Source of the DNA: Thermicanus aegyptius DSM 12793
GTDB lineage: Bacteria > Bacillota > Bacilli > Thermicanales > Thermicanaceae
Length of the DNA stretch: 64,000 bases
Direction: 5' to 3'
NCBI RefSeq assembly: GCF_000510645.1
Contig: NZ_KI783301.1
Location: 2,673,151-2,737,150 of the forward strand
Shown here: positions 42,620-51,453 of the stretch, piece after piece
How positions within the stretch are numbered: the first letter of the stretch is position 1
How the letters are laid out: each line of letters begins with the position of its first letter
Notes under the pieces: generated by a model
Database searches by the model: none
Seen by the model: only the letters and a program-made list of their open reading frames with translations
Told to the model about the DNA's origin: nothing
Program-made: the position numbers and the translations under genes

Positions 42620-44107
42620 ATGAAAAAAGCCGTATATCTAATGAAAATGGCCAGACGGTTATTTTTTTCGATTTTTGCTTTGGCTGTAATTATCTTGATA
42701 ACCGTTTATGTCATTGAACCCGAATACGCTTATGTTCCTCCGGAAAAGAAGTTAAAAAGTGATTCAGCGATTAGCATAGCACAAAAAAATAACGCTTCCG
42801 GATTTGATGTTTGGGGAAAAACCATAACACAACAAGAAGCGGATCAACTGAGGCAAACTCAAAACGGGCGTGAACTCTTATCGCCCGATCACGGTGCAAT
42901 AGAAGTAAATCAATCCTTATTGCAATTAGGTCGTAAAGCCTTTTACCAAGAAACTTTCGGCAATGAAGTTTTCTTGACCGACATTATGGGAATCGTCGAC
43001 GGGGCACTGACCATTCCCAATATGATGAAAGCCATTCTTCAGCTCAAAGGGCAAGGTACCACCAATTTGCAAGTGGAATTGGCGAAGGATGTAACGATTG
43101 GCAACAAATTTTTCAAAAAAGGTATGAAAATTGATACAGGCATTGATGTGCCCAAGGGAGCCTATGCTCCTTTAGGAATGCCAGTTAAACTTTCTGAAGG
43201 AAGGATGAAAGTAGGCATTAGTTGTGCCGCATGCCATGCCACGGTAGACCGGGAAACCAAACGGGTTATTGAGGGGGCTCCCAACGCAGATCTTAACGTT
43301 GGGCTTATTATGGCTCTTGCAACCAATTCGGCCGCATACTTCACTCATGCTCAAATTGAGGGGTTAACCCAATACATCAAGAATTTGGACAGAACCGTCG
43401 TTACCTCTGATGGTAATACGGAACCGCTGCCCGATCCCGAAGCCATCGAAAAAGCCGTTGACGAAACATTTGTCAAATGGCCGCAGGGGAATTTTGATTC
43501 CACCATCGATATGAAAAGCAATCCTTCACAGATTCCCGATTCATTCACGCTGGGCGACCATCCGTATGGTTGGAGTGGCTTTGCAATGGCTGGACCGTTC
43601 AAGGGATTAAGTACGTTCAGTCAAAACGTCCATGCCCAAAATTCGGATTCCCTATCCCAGGCAGACGTCAGCAAAGAGCTTTTTGGGATGGATAAAGAAG
43701 TATATCTCGGGACGATATTACAAAATGCTGCAAATCCCAAATACCGTTTTGACCCAAAAAAAGGGCAAAAACCCTCGGAATTTTTCGCAACCGTTGACCC
43801 GACACCCGGTTCCCCCGGGGTCAATGAACTGATTCCGTCTCCGACATTCCCCAAAGTATCGTTGATTGCCCCCGACGGTTTATTGGCAAGTTCTCCGGGG
43901 TATAGGGTATGGGAACAGATCAACGGAATATCGGCATGGCAAAATACGATTGTACCACCAAAGCCTGAAGAACAAATCGATTCCCGGACACTTGCATTGG
44001 GCAAAACCGTATTTCAGCGTGCAGGGTGTATTCGTTGTCATGCAGGGGACGCTTTTACCAATAACCGCATCATATCAGTAAAAGACATCGGAACCGAACC
44101 TTCAAGG
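42620..44107 (+). pseudogene. Di-haem cytochrome c gene, 5' part (split by IS21)
   Basis: The first 496 residues have an N-terminal membrane anchor (residues 10-32), haem site CAACH in VGISCAACHATVDRE, and a second haem site CIRCH in QRAGCIRCHAGDAF. The fold resembles large di-haem cytochromes of the peroxidase/RoxA-like group, acting outside the membrane. The frame is cut at 44107 by an IS21 element; the other part lies at 48062-48559. The CAAGG flanks show where the gene was opened. The 3' part carries an additional one-base insertion, so excision alone would not restore it. Confidence 0.85.
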
Positions 44108-44157
44108 TGTAACCGTCAAGTACTTTTGAGCAAATTCCGCTAAATAAGTTTCAACAC

Positions 44158-44913
44158 CTAGAAATCTCCAAATATGGTTTCTCTGTGTTTGAGGCGAAAA
44201 CTGTCCCCATCCAATTTAATCACCTCGCTCTTATGCAAAATCCGATCAAGAATCGCTGTTGTAATCGCTGGATCACCTAGCAGCTCTCCCCAATCCTCCG
44301 GACCTTTATTTGAGGTTAGAATAATGGAGGCTTGGCCATAGAGTTGATTCACAAATTGAAAAAATAAATTCGATTCGCTTTTGTCCATGGCCATAAACAT
44401 GAGATCATCGATGATCACAAGATCTGACCGTAAGATCCGTTTCATGCGAGTCTGTGACGTCCGTGCAATCTCTTGAGTCTTCATCAGATGGACCAGGTTA
44501 CCCATGGAAACAAAGCTGACCCGGTAGCCTCGTTCCAATGCTTCCAATCCCAGTCCCACTGACAAATGCGTCTTACCAACGCCGGGCGGGCCCAACAGAA
44601 TCAGGTTATATGTATGCTCCAGCCACAACATCTCCCGAAGTTGTTCCATCTGTCTTTTAGTAAGGGATTGCTGTTCTTCCAGCCGAAATTCATCCAGGGA
44701 CTTAATGAAGGGGAAGGCCGCCCATTTCAGGCGTTTCAATCGCTGCTTTTCTTCCCGTCGCTGCAGTTCATGCCTCAAGATATGATGCAGGAATTGACCA
44801 CAGCTCCAATCCTTCGTTTGAGCGTCCATGAGACTTTCCTCCAAGATCTGTGCCGCCTCCGTCAGGTGGAGTGCGCTCATCCATTGCTTCAATTCGCCCG
44901 TAGATGCTGACAT
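44158..44913 (-). CDS. istB: IstB-type transposition ATPase of IS21 copy 2
   Basis: The 251-residue AAA+ protein has Walker A GPPGVGKTHLSV and Walker B LVIIDDLMFMAMDK. It is about as long as copy 1 IstB but only distantly similar, so the two IS21 elements are different types. It starts one base after the istA stop. The gene itself looks intact, though its partner istA is interrupted. Confidence 0.93.
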   Translation of the reverse strand: MSASTGELKQWMSALHLTEAAQILEESLMDAQTKDWSCGQFLHHILRHELQRREEKQRLKRLKWAAFPFIKSLDEFRLEEQQSLTKRQMEQLREMLWLEHTYNLILLGPPGVGKTHLSVGLGLEALERGYRVSFVSMGNLVHLMKTQEIARTSQTRMKRILRSDLVIIDDLMFMAMDKSESNLFFQFVNQLYGQASIILTSNKGPEDWGELLGDPAITTAILDRILHKSEVIKLDGDSFRLKHRETIFGDF

Positions 44914-44914
44914 C

Positions 44915-45500
44915 CTATCTACCTCCCAAGATGCGTTTATATGTCTCGTATCCCCGTATTTGGGGCTTTATTTTTAGCTTTGCGGGATCCACCTGAGCCA
45001 GCAATTGAATATTGCTTTCATTCGGCTTCTCAACGATTTGCCTCTGCGCCGTATCCATGTAGTATTTAACGGCATCTGCAAAGTCTGCAGCACGGTACAG
45101 GCTGCGCTTTAGACAATAAGCTAGAGCTTGATCGGCCGATTCGGTGGTCGCCTCCGAGACGCTCCGTTCTATCGCTTGCAGTTGATCGCGTATGTATCTA
45201 GGTTTCTGTCGGCGAATCTCCTCTAGGTAACGCCTAGCTCCATGAGAATCCGTGAATCTTTCCGCAACATGATCCATGTATGCTTGAATGCCCTTCGTTC
45301 GATCCCGGCCATGGTTATTATTACGGATGAGTTCTCCCTTTCGATGGAGGCTAAGTGGATGCTCTGCCAAAATTTCTCCTGTATCCCCATCATAGATGAG
45401 AAGGCGATTGTCCTCTGTTACCTGCACAGCCACTTCTTTATCGGTTCCATCGTATGTGCCGAGGGGAACAGTGTATCGATTGGATTGATACCAGATGGTA
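44915..45500 (-). pseudogene. istA: IstA transposase of IS21 copy 2, C-terminal part
   Basis: From the IS junction the frame reads WYQSNRYTVPLGTYDGTDKE and continues to the stop at 44915 (TYKRILGGR). An internal start allows a 172-residue product from 45433, but it would lack the DDE core. Joined to the other part at 46944-47946 across the duplicated 17 bases, a single continuous IstA of about 520 residues is restored, showing that the nested insertion is the only visible defect. Confidence 0.88.
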
Positions 45501-46960
45501 TGTCAAGCGTCTGTGAATATGTCAGGTTAACTGTTCTATGAAAATGTCAGGGAGATGATAGCTGATTAAACAGCCGCCGTCCTCTTGCAGACTAGCCGGA
45601 TGCTGTGCTACGCTGTAACTGCTTGCTGGAGAATGGTTTTCTCCAGGGATGGTTTGCAGCGGGCTTGCGCGGGGACGCAGGCGCCGCTTCTTTTTTGGCC
45701 GTTGTTGGCGCCGGGGTCTGTGTGGCCTGTGTCTCCACACAAGGCCAGGCCCGCCCTTGATCCCACAGCCACACTTGTCCATCCATGCCGACACGCACTT
45801 CGACGACGCTCTTCGCTTCCCAGCGCGGAACACCGGGGACGGGCTTTGGCATGTAGCATTTCCCTTTCCAGAAGAACGTCTGCCCGCCGCTGATGCGCCG
45901 GTATTCCCGACGCGTGAAGATATGCTCCAAAGGCGTTTCGGGCAGCGGCCGGTAGGCCGGTTCAGCTTCTTGCGGCGCGACGGCAAACTGACGATTGTGC
46001 TTGGCGATAAGTTCCGGTAACACGCGATTGGCTTCCTCCATCGTGCACACGTTGCGCAGCCTAAGTTCGATCACCAGGCGATCCTGAAAGGTTTGCCAGA
46101 GCCGTTCGATCCGTCCTTTGGCTTGGGGTGACAGCGCCTCGATATGGGTAATGCCCAGATCGGCGAGGGCCTGTCCGAAGGTGGAAAGCGACGGCGGCTC
46201 ACCGGCCAATTCCTGCTCGAGGGTTGGCTTGCCCTTGGGCGGGTGAAAAATGGAGTGTTGGTCGCTGTAGAGCGCAAGCGGTACGCCTTTGCGCCTAAGC
46301 CCCTCGATCATGACGGTCACGTAGCCCTCCAGTGTTTCGGTCGGGCGGAAGGTGGCCGCGACCACTTCCCCGGTGGCGTCATCGATGATGCCGTGCAGGG
46401 TGAGCATGGGACCGCGATCCTCCAGCCAGGCATAGGGAGAAGCATCGATCTGCCACAGCATGCCCGCCTGAGGTTTGCGGGGCCGGGGTCGGTGAGCCTT
46501 CGGACGACGGCGCAGCCGCGCGGGACGCAACCCGCCTTCCAGCAGAATGCGGCGGACCGAAGAGACGCTTAAATGGATGTTTTCGTGTTCGGCCAACAGC
46601 TCGGCAAAGTGGGTGGCATTGCTTCCGAAGTAGCGCTCCTGATACAGGAGCATAACGCGTTGTTTGAGCGAATCGGTCAAGGTGTGAGCCGGCTTACGGC
46701 CCCGATTCCCATGTGCGATCGCTTGTGCACCTCCGTGACGATATTTGGCCTTGAGCCGATACGCTTGACGGACACTGATGCCCAGGTTGCGTGCAACATC
46801 CTGTTCCGTGAGATGGCCGTCGATCCATTTTTCAATGACCATAACGCGTTTCAGTTCGTTCTTTGTCAAGGTGATCTGCTCCTTGCTCATACTGACATTT
46901 TCTCGGATCAGTTACACCCTGACAATATCACAGAACAACAACAATTGATACCAGATGGTA
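45484..46960 (-). mobile_element. IS1202/ISNCY-type element nested in istA
   Basis: The element spans 45501-46943 (1443 bp). The ends begin TGT and share TCTGTGA and TGTCAGG in inverted orientation. The 17-bp sequence ATTGATACCAGATGGTA occurs at 45484-45500 and 46944-46960, an unusually long target duplication as known for the IS1202 group. Confidence 0.92.
45592..46890 (-). CDS. IS1202/ISNCY-type transposase with integrase core
   Basis: The 432-residue protein has an N-terminal helix-turn-helix (LTEQDVARNLGISVRQAYRL), an HTH_32-like region, and an rve-type DDE core: LWQIDASPYAWLED (first Asp), PLALYSDQHSIF (second Asp), and HIEALSPQAKGRIERLWQTF (Glu). The C-terminal 60 residues are Pro/Ala/Lys-rich. 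All catalytic residues are present and the target duplication is exact, so it is probably recent and may be active. Confidence 0.92.
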   Translation of the reverse strand: MSKEQITLTKNELKRVMVIEKWIDGHLTEQDVARNLGISVRQAYRLKAKYRHGGAQAIAHGNRGRKPAHTLTDSLKQRVMLLYQERYFGSNATHFAELLAEHENIHLSVSSVRRILLEGGLRPARLRRRPKAHRPRPRKPQAGMLWQIDASPYAWLEDRGPMLTLHGIIDDATGEVVAATFRPTETLEGYVTVMIEGLRRKGVPLALYSDQHSIFHPPKGKPTLEQELAGEPPSLSTFGQALADLGITHIEALSPQAKGRIERLWQTFQDRLVIELRLRNVCTMEEANRVLPELIAKHNRQFAVAPQEAEPAYRPLPETPLEHIFTRREYRRISGGQTFFWKGKCYMPKPVPGVPRWEAKSVVEVRVGMDGQVWLWDQGRAWPCVETQATQTPAPTTAKKEAAPASPRKPAANHPWRKPFSSKQLQRSTASG

Positions 46961-47946
46961 TTGTCCTTTCGCACGGTTCTCGTTATACTAGAGTTAACAT
47001 TAATTTCTATCTTTTTGTGGATCGGGCGAAGATACACTTTTTCTATGGCGTATACTTCGGCCGGTATTTTTTTGGTCGTTTGGTGCATTTTCGCATTTCC
47101 CGTTCGGTGTAACCAGGCGATGCATTGCTCATTCAACTTGTCCACGTTGGTGAAAGGGCGGTGCCGGGCGAAGTTTCGTTTGATGTATTTCACTACGCTC
47201 TCAATTTTGCCTTTGCTCTCGGGATCGCCTTTGCGGCACATGTGTATCCGGAAGTTTCGTTCTTCCACATACTTTGCAAATTCGTGGGTTAGAATGAGAT
47301 CGCCGTGGTTTTCGCTGGTTAGCAGCAAATGATCCTGATCGTAGACGATTTCCTCTGGCAAACCGCCGTAGAACTCAAAGGCTTCTTCATGGGCATGCAC
47401 GACATCCGCCGTTGTGAACGGCCGGTCTTGCCATTTCGCGTATTTGTACCGAGACCGGGATAGAACAAAAGTGATGAACCAAAGCCTGACCAGATAACCT
47501 TCCGGGTGCCGAAGCTTGGCTTCCCCGAAGTCCACCTGCATCTGCTTTCCCATTGGCAGCTCTTCAACTGCTTCATACTGTCTCATGCGCTTTTCTTTCG
47601 GTATTCCATACTCCATTCGCAGACCGCTCACATAATTTCGGACGGTGCTTTCAGCGATCTTCACATCCTTGTAACGTTCCTGCAGCCAGTCCATCACCTG
47701 AGCACCAGATAGGTCTGGGTATTTACGCAACCAACTGAGGATCTCTGTTTCGAATGAGTCCAACTTTTTGGATCGAGTTTCGAGACTCTCTAAGAACTGC
47801 TTATACTCATCGACGGACATGTTCCAGTATTTCATCACCGTATTCCGGGATAGATTTAAGTTTCGGGCCACCTGCGATTTTCTCAACCCTAGTTTTTTCT
47901 GCTCCTGAATGGCGAAGTACATAGGCCACCTTTCCTTCTTCCTCAT
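46944..47946 (-). pseudogene. istA: IstA transposase of IS21 copy 2, N-terminal part
   Basis: The start at 47946 gives MRKKERWPMYFAIQEQKKLG, a helix-turn-helix (SQVARNLNLSRNTVMKYWNM), and the DDE core (MQVDFGEAKLRHPEG, LPEEIVYDQDHLLL, GDPESKGKIESVVKYIK). The native frame ends at DNTIWYQ; the remaining codons to 46912 come from the nested element. As it stands the protein lacks the C-terminal region that contacts IstB. Confidence 0.9.
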
Positions 47947-48061
47947 ACCTCTTCCTCCTGGTGCTAAATTACCAGTTCTATGATAGCTTAATAGGAAGGG
48001 TATGGTAAATGTTGCTCATTCTTATTTAGCGGAATCTGTTGATTCTATTCTAGCGGTTACA

Positions 48062-48559
48062 CAAGGGCTAAAGCATTAAAGAAAACGGAGAAAATTTTTG
48101 GAGAATCCTACATGTATTCGCCTAAACACTCCTGTACCCCTTCCTAATGGAGCACGTGCGCTGAAGGTTCCTACGGATCTATTCGACAAAGAGCAAATCA
48201 AACTTGCTTTTGCCCACGGGGATTCCGAGGGAGGATACAAGGTGCCAAGCCTTATCGGTCTTTATTGGACTGCCCCTTACCTGCATGATGGGGGTGTAGC
48301 CGTTGGTAAGGACGCCAAAACCCAACTTGGAGTAACGGCAACCCTAATGAAGGGCATTCAACCGGACCCAACGAACAGCATCCGGGCACTCGTGGACAAA
48401 AAACTGAGGGAACAAGTGGTAAACGCCAATCGCTCATCAAAAGATTTACAATCCGTTCACGTTCAAGGAATTGGGCATGAATTTTGGGTGGATTCCTCCA
48501 CCGGATTTACGGAGAAGGAACAGGAAGCCTTAATCAAATATTTGCTGTCGTTAAAATAA
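48062..48559 (+). pseudogene. Di-haem cytochrome c gene, 3' part
   Basis: After the IS21 end the original frame continues RAKALKKTEKIFGESYMYSP, then needs a shift at the AAA of 48124-48126 to reach NTPVPLPNGARALKVPTDLF, SLIGLYWTAPYLHDGGVAVG and the end KYLLSLK. A single added A explains this. The segment PYLHDGG holds the region near the distal haem ligand in related cytochromes. A frame starting at 48098 with TTG is open but has no binding site and would not make a working protein. Confidence 0.82.
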
Positions 48560-48570
48560 CCGTTTTTTTT

Positions 48571-48604
48571 CAAAACGAGGGAGCCAAAGGGCTCTCTTTT
48601 GTTT
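48571..48604 (+). terminator. Terminator of the cytochrome gene
   Basis: GAGGGAGCC-AAA-GGGCTCTC followed by TTTTG lies about 20 bases after the cytochrome stop on the plus strand. Confidence 0.75.
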
Positions 48605-48878
48605 TAGGTCTAAAATCCACGTCCTCTTGGGTAGGTGATTTGACCGATCCACGTGGCATCACCCCAAAGTTTGGATATGAGCCCCCTAGTCCGAGTCACA
48701 GCGGAACTTTAACCCGCCTGATAATCTGATGATAGTAGTACCAGCGTAGTCAATTTGAAAGCGATTTTTACTTGAAAATTCAATCTGCGTCATGTTATTG
48801 ATTTTGCGGATATGTTTGATTCTCTGCCCAATATCATCCATTTACATGTCCCCTCTTTAAAATGCTTGCTGGAATATA
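48605..48878. other. Intergenic stretch with no recognised gene
   Basis: I see no gene on either strand. Short hydrophilic frames are interrupted by stops. Confidence 0.5.
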
Positions 48879-48909
48879 CAAAGAAGCCCTCAAAATGAGG
48901 ACTTCTTTG
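48879..48909. terminator. Bidirectional-type hairpin
   Basis: CAAAGAAGCCCTCA-AAA-TGAGGACTTCTTTG pairs over 14 positions with one mismatch, between the cytochrome and monooxygenase genes, which converge here. Confidence 0.7.
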
Positions 48910-48961
48910 TATGTGGCGTAGTCTCGTCTGCCATTAAAGCATTTGTTTGCCGGGAGTTTTT

Positions 48962-49002
48962 TAAAGCATATACTTGCCACAACGGCAAAAATATGCTTTA
49001 AC
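48962..49002. repeat. Inverted repeat at the end of the truncated monooxygenase gene
   Basis: AAAGCATATACTTGCC and GGCAAAAATATGCTTT pair with two mismatches around ACAA. It starts right after the stop of the monooxygenase frame. Neither strand has a T run after the hairpin, so a terminator role is doubtful; it may mark a deletion junction or an element end. Confidence 0.55.
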
Positions 49003-49629
49003 TCACACTCGCCCCAGGATTCTTTGTTTGACAAACTTCACGGGCCGCAGTACCGCCAAAGACGTCTTGCTCACCTCCGCCAACTCGACGGCGATCTGAA
49101 CGGCGGAATTTCCGGCCCCGACAACCACCACCCTTTGGTTCACAAACGGAGTCGGGTTGCGGTACTCGGAAGAATGAAGGATATTTCCCCGAAACTCTTC
49201 CCGTCCTTTTATTACGGGCATATATGGATGTTGAAAAGCCCCAGTTGCGTTAATGACGGTTCTGCTCAGATACGTATTTCCGGAAACCGTTCGAATCGTG
49301 AATGTATCGCCGGTTTTCTCCACCGACTTCACCCGCTGATTGGTTTGAATCGGCAGCCGAAATTGTTTGGCATACTTCTGCAAGTAACGAATGACTTCAT
49401 CCCGCAGCGGGTAATGATCACCTGCCCCTGGGAACTTCATGCCGGGCAACGATGAAAACCGCGCGGGAGAAAACAATTTAAGACTGTCATAGTAATTCGG
49501 CCACGATCCGACTGCTCGCTCGTTCGCCTCCAAAATGAGAAACCGCAGTCCATTCTTTTGCAAGTGGTACCCTGAGGCCAGACCAGCCTGACCTCCTCCG
49601 ATGACGATGGTATCCCATAGCTCTTTCAT
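49003..49629 (-). pseudogene. FAD-dependent monooxygenase (CzcO-like), truncated
   Basis: The ATG at 49629 follows GGGGAGGAATCGG. The first 208 residues match flavin monooxygenases: FAD motif TIVIGGGQAGLASGYHL, SWPNYYDSLKLFSPARFSSL, and the NADP motif RVVVVGAGNSAVQIAVELAE. Relatives are about 350-400 residues long and continue after LRPVKFVKQRILG; here a stop follows two residues later. The C-terminal 40 percent is missing, so the enzyme is probably inactive. It is divergent-regulated with a MarR gene through shared operators. Confidence 0.8.
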
Positions 49630-49651
49630 ACCGATTCCTCCCCAGACTTTA

Positions 49652-49695
49652 CTTGCAAATTGCAAGTATTAGAAATTTTATTTGCAAACTGCAAG
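49652..49695. promoter_or_regulatory. Two MarR-type operators upstream of the monooxygenase
   Basis: CTTGCAAATTGCAAG (49652-49666) is a perfect dyad; TTTGCAAACTGCAAG (49681-49695) is a variant. Both share the TTGCA core with a site upstream of the marR gene. Confidence 0.8.
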
Positions 49696-49728
49696 TATGC
49701 GGCAAAACAAGCCATGATTTTCCCGTTG

Positions 49729-50166
49729 TTAACCGCAACAAAACCCCGTTTTCTCCATGCATGCGTTCAACAGCTTCAGCGAGCGGATCACGGTTTCTTT
49801 TTCAAACTCATTCATATGGGAGAAAATTTGACTCAAATATTCTTGCACCTGCTGCTCAATCGCTGCCGCGACAAATTTCCCTTCTGTCGTCAACTCTAAT
49901 ATATATACCCTTCGATCTTGGTCGAAAGGCGTTTTTTTCACGAGCTTTTTCCGAATCAACGATTGAATTTGCCGGCTGAATGTGGTGATATCCATTCCCA
50001 AAGCATCCGCAATCTGTTGCATGGACGGACGATGCTGGCGATCAATCTCATAAAGAATGTGGCTCTGAGTTAAGGAGACACTCATTCCGCCAACCGAACA
50101 ACAATTTTTGTTCAGGAAACCAAAACGCCGGGTAATCAATTGGAGAACATGGCGAACATCTTCCAT
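49729..50166 (-). CDS. MarR-family transcriptional regulator
   Basis: The ATG at 50166 follows GGAGGTGAACTCG; a frame from 50181 lacks a site. The 145-residue protein has a winged helix (SMQQIADALGMDITTFSRQI, QSLIRKKLVKKTPFDQDRRV) flanked by dimer helices. Several Cys (NKNCCSVGG near residue 27, GFCCG at the end) suggest thiol-based sensing, as in OhrR-type members, though this is inference. TTGCAa..TTGCAA dyads lie both upstream of its own gene and upstream of the monooxygenase, implying control of both. Confidence 0.9.
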   Translation of the reverse strand: MEDVRHVLQLITRRFGFLNKNCCSVGGMSVSLTQSHILYEIDRQHRPSMQQIADALGMDITTFSRQIQSLIRKKLVKKTPFDQDRRVYILELTTEGKFVAAAIEQQVQEYLSQIFSHMNEFEKETVIRSLKLLNACMEKTGFCCG

Positions 50167-50201
50167 CGAGTTCACCTCCAATGATCATTATACATTTTTA
50201 T

Positions 50202-50214
50202 TTGCAATTTGCAA
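50202..50214 (-). promoter_or_regulatory. MarR-type operator upstream of marR
   Basis: TTGCAATTTGCAA is a dyad with the same core as the two sites at 49652-49695. It lies about 36 bases upstream of the marR start. Confidence 0.75.
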
Positions 50215-50379
50215 CTATAATGAAGAAGAATTTCGACCCTTTTTCCAAAGCGAAAACAGGGTCAGACTCAGAAACAGTTTCTGGAACCTGAATTTTGTGC
50301 GGTGCAGATCAACACCAAACCACTGAAAAATGTATCAGCCAAACAAAAGACCGGTTTCGTTACCGGTTTGCAAAATAGT

Positions 50380-51021
50380 TCATACTTGGTCGGGATGAAT
50401 ATTAAATTGCTGAATTCCGTGATATGAATTCCGTATATTATCTCTATAAGTTCGTCTCTTTGCTAATTTCAAGTTCCTCTTCATACTTTCGAGCTTTATT
50501 AGCCATTCTTCTTCCGTCCACTTATCCAACATATCCTTGTTTCTGCAATCATTTGTTTCAAAAAAACGACCCGAGGTTTCCCAAAGGGGAATTAAATTGA
50601 TCTTCGCTCTCAATTCAAGCTTTTTCATTCTGTCTTGAGAATCATTCCATCTCCGGCACCTTCCACATCGTTTCCCGCTCAAGAAGTTATTCAAACAAAT
50701 CTCCGTCTCATGTCCATAGGGGCAAATGACTTTAATCGGCGCTTTCCCATTAATGTAAATTGAATCCAAAACTTTATATCCTTCCACCGCGAAAATATTT
50801 ATCACTTGATACAGAGAATATTTCTTTTTTCGTCCACATACGCTACATCTACGTCCAGAACCAAAATTACTCATATTGGTCGTCCATTCATGACCTTTGG
50901 GACACATCACGTTCAAATTACTTTTTGCATTTTTATATTCTGTGGAAAGTAGCTTGTAGCCTTCCTTTTCAAATCTACTCCGTACTTCTTCATACGTAAG
51001 CTTATCCTTAATAAATATCAT
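50380..51021 (-). CDS. Treble-clef zinc-finger repeat protein
   Basis: The 213-residue protein has two zinc-finger repeats: VMCPKGHEWTTNMSNFGSGRRC..C at about residues 39-63 and VICPYGHETEICLNNFLSGKRC..C at about 98-122. Each has a CP.GHE....NF.SG.RC..C treble-clef pattern seen in DUF4379/DUF723-like domains near nucleases and mobile genes. A basic helical C-terminus (MKRNLKLAKRRTYRD) follows. Nucleic-acid binding is likely; no catalytic motif is visible. The start has a GGAAGGGG site. It lies next to the tRNA-Leu(CAG) gene, outside the tRNA-flanked segment. Confidence 0.7.
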   Translation of the reverse strand: MIFIKDKLTYEEVRSRFEKEGYKLLSTEYKNAKSNLNVMCPKGHEWTTNMSNFGSGRRCSVCGRKKKYSLYQVINIFAVEGYKVLDSIYINGKAPIKVICPYGHETEICLNNFLSGKRCGRCRRWNDSQDRMKKLELRAKINLIPLWETSGRFFETNDCRNKDMLDKWTEEEWLIKLESMKRNLKLAKRRTYRDNIRNSYHGIQQFNIHPDQV

Positions 51022-51127
51022 ATTTACCCCTTCCGGGGTCTAGCGCAGCCGTCGTTTTCTATGCGTTATATTTTCTACGTTTGTAGACGCGACACCAATG
51101 CCATGTTATTGTTCAAAAACAATAATA

Positions 51128-51150
51128 AAACCCTCCAGACTCTGAAGGGC
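51128..51150 (-). terminator. Terminator after tRNA-Leu(CAG)
   Basis: On the minus strand CCCTTCA-GAGTC-TGGAGGG (one wobble pair) is followed by TTTTATTATT, 13 bases after the tRNA 3' end. Confidence 0.75.
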
Positions 51151-51163
51151 GTAATAATATGTA

Positions 51164-51251
51164 TGGTGCGGTTGAGAGGACTCGAACCTCCACGGGGTGT
51201 TAGCCCGCACGGACCTGAATCCAGCGCGTCTGCCAATTCCGCCACACCGGC
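51164..51251 (-). tRNA. tRNA-Leu(CAG), chimeric or decayed
   Basis: The 88-nt sequence has leucine-type D-arm, long variable arm, TTCGAGTCC T-loop and encoded CCA, with anticodon CAG. The 5' half is the same as tRNA-Leu(CAA). The acceptor stem GCCGGTG/CAACCGC has two mismatches (pairs 3-70 and 5-68), and the anticodon arm lacks a base compared with the expected GGTTCC. It may be a pseudogene. Confidence 0.8.
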
Positions 51252-51453
51252 ATATTACCGGGCGTAAGTGTAAACACTACGGTAATTATTACAGGCGCAA
51301 ATAATAGGTGTATTCGGGCGAATATTGTCATTCTCTTTCCCGTCACGATATCCGGCAGCACGGCCAGTTTCGCCCATCAACCGATCTGGTCTTTTGGAAT
51401 ACAATCGCAGCCCATTTTGATGTGCTAAAATTGATGAAACCCAGTCTTCCAAG

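Larger units (their letters stand above)
44103..48066 (-). mobile_element. IS21-family insertion sequence, copy 2, with nested element
   Basis: The element spans 44108-48061. The ends TGTAACCG and inner repeat ATTCCGCTAAATAAG are present at both sides in inverted orientation. CAAGG flanks it at 44103-44107 and 48062-48066, a 5-bp target duplication. Without the nested 1443-bp element and its 17-bp duplication, it would be about 2.5 kb, the normal IS21 size. It differs clearly from copy 1. Confidence 0.93.

Noticed and set aside
48962-49002. Hairpin as terminator of the monooxygenase gene
   Set aside because: Neither strand has a T run after the stem, so it was listed only as an inverted repeat.
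48834-49034. 66-residue minus-strand frame
   Set aside because: It runs through two hairpins and has no start signals or protein-like composition.
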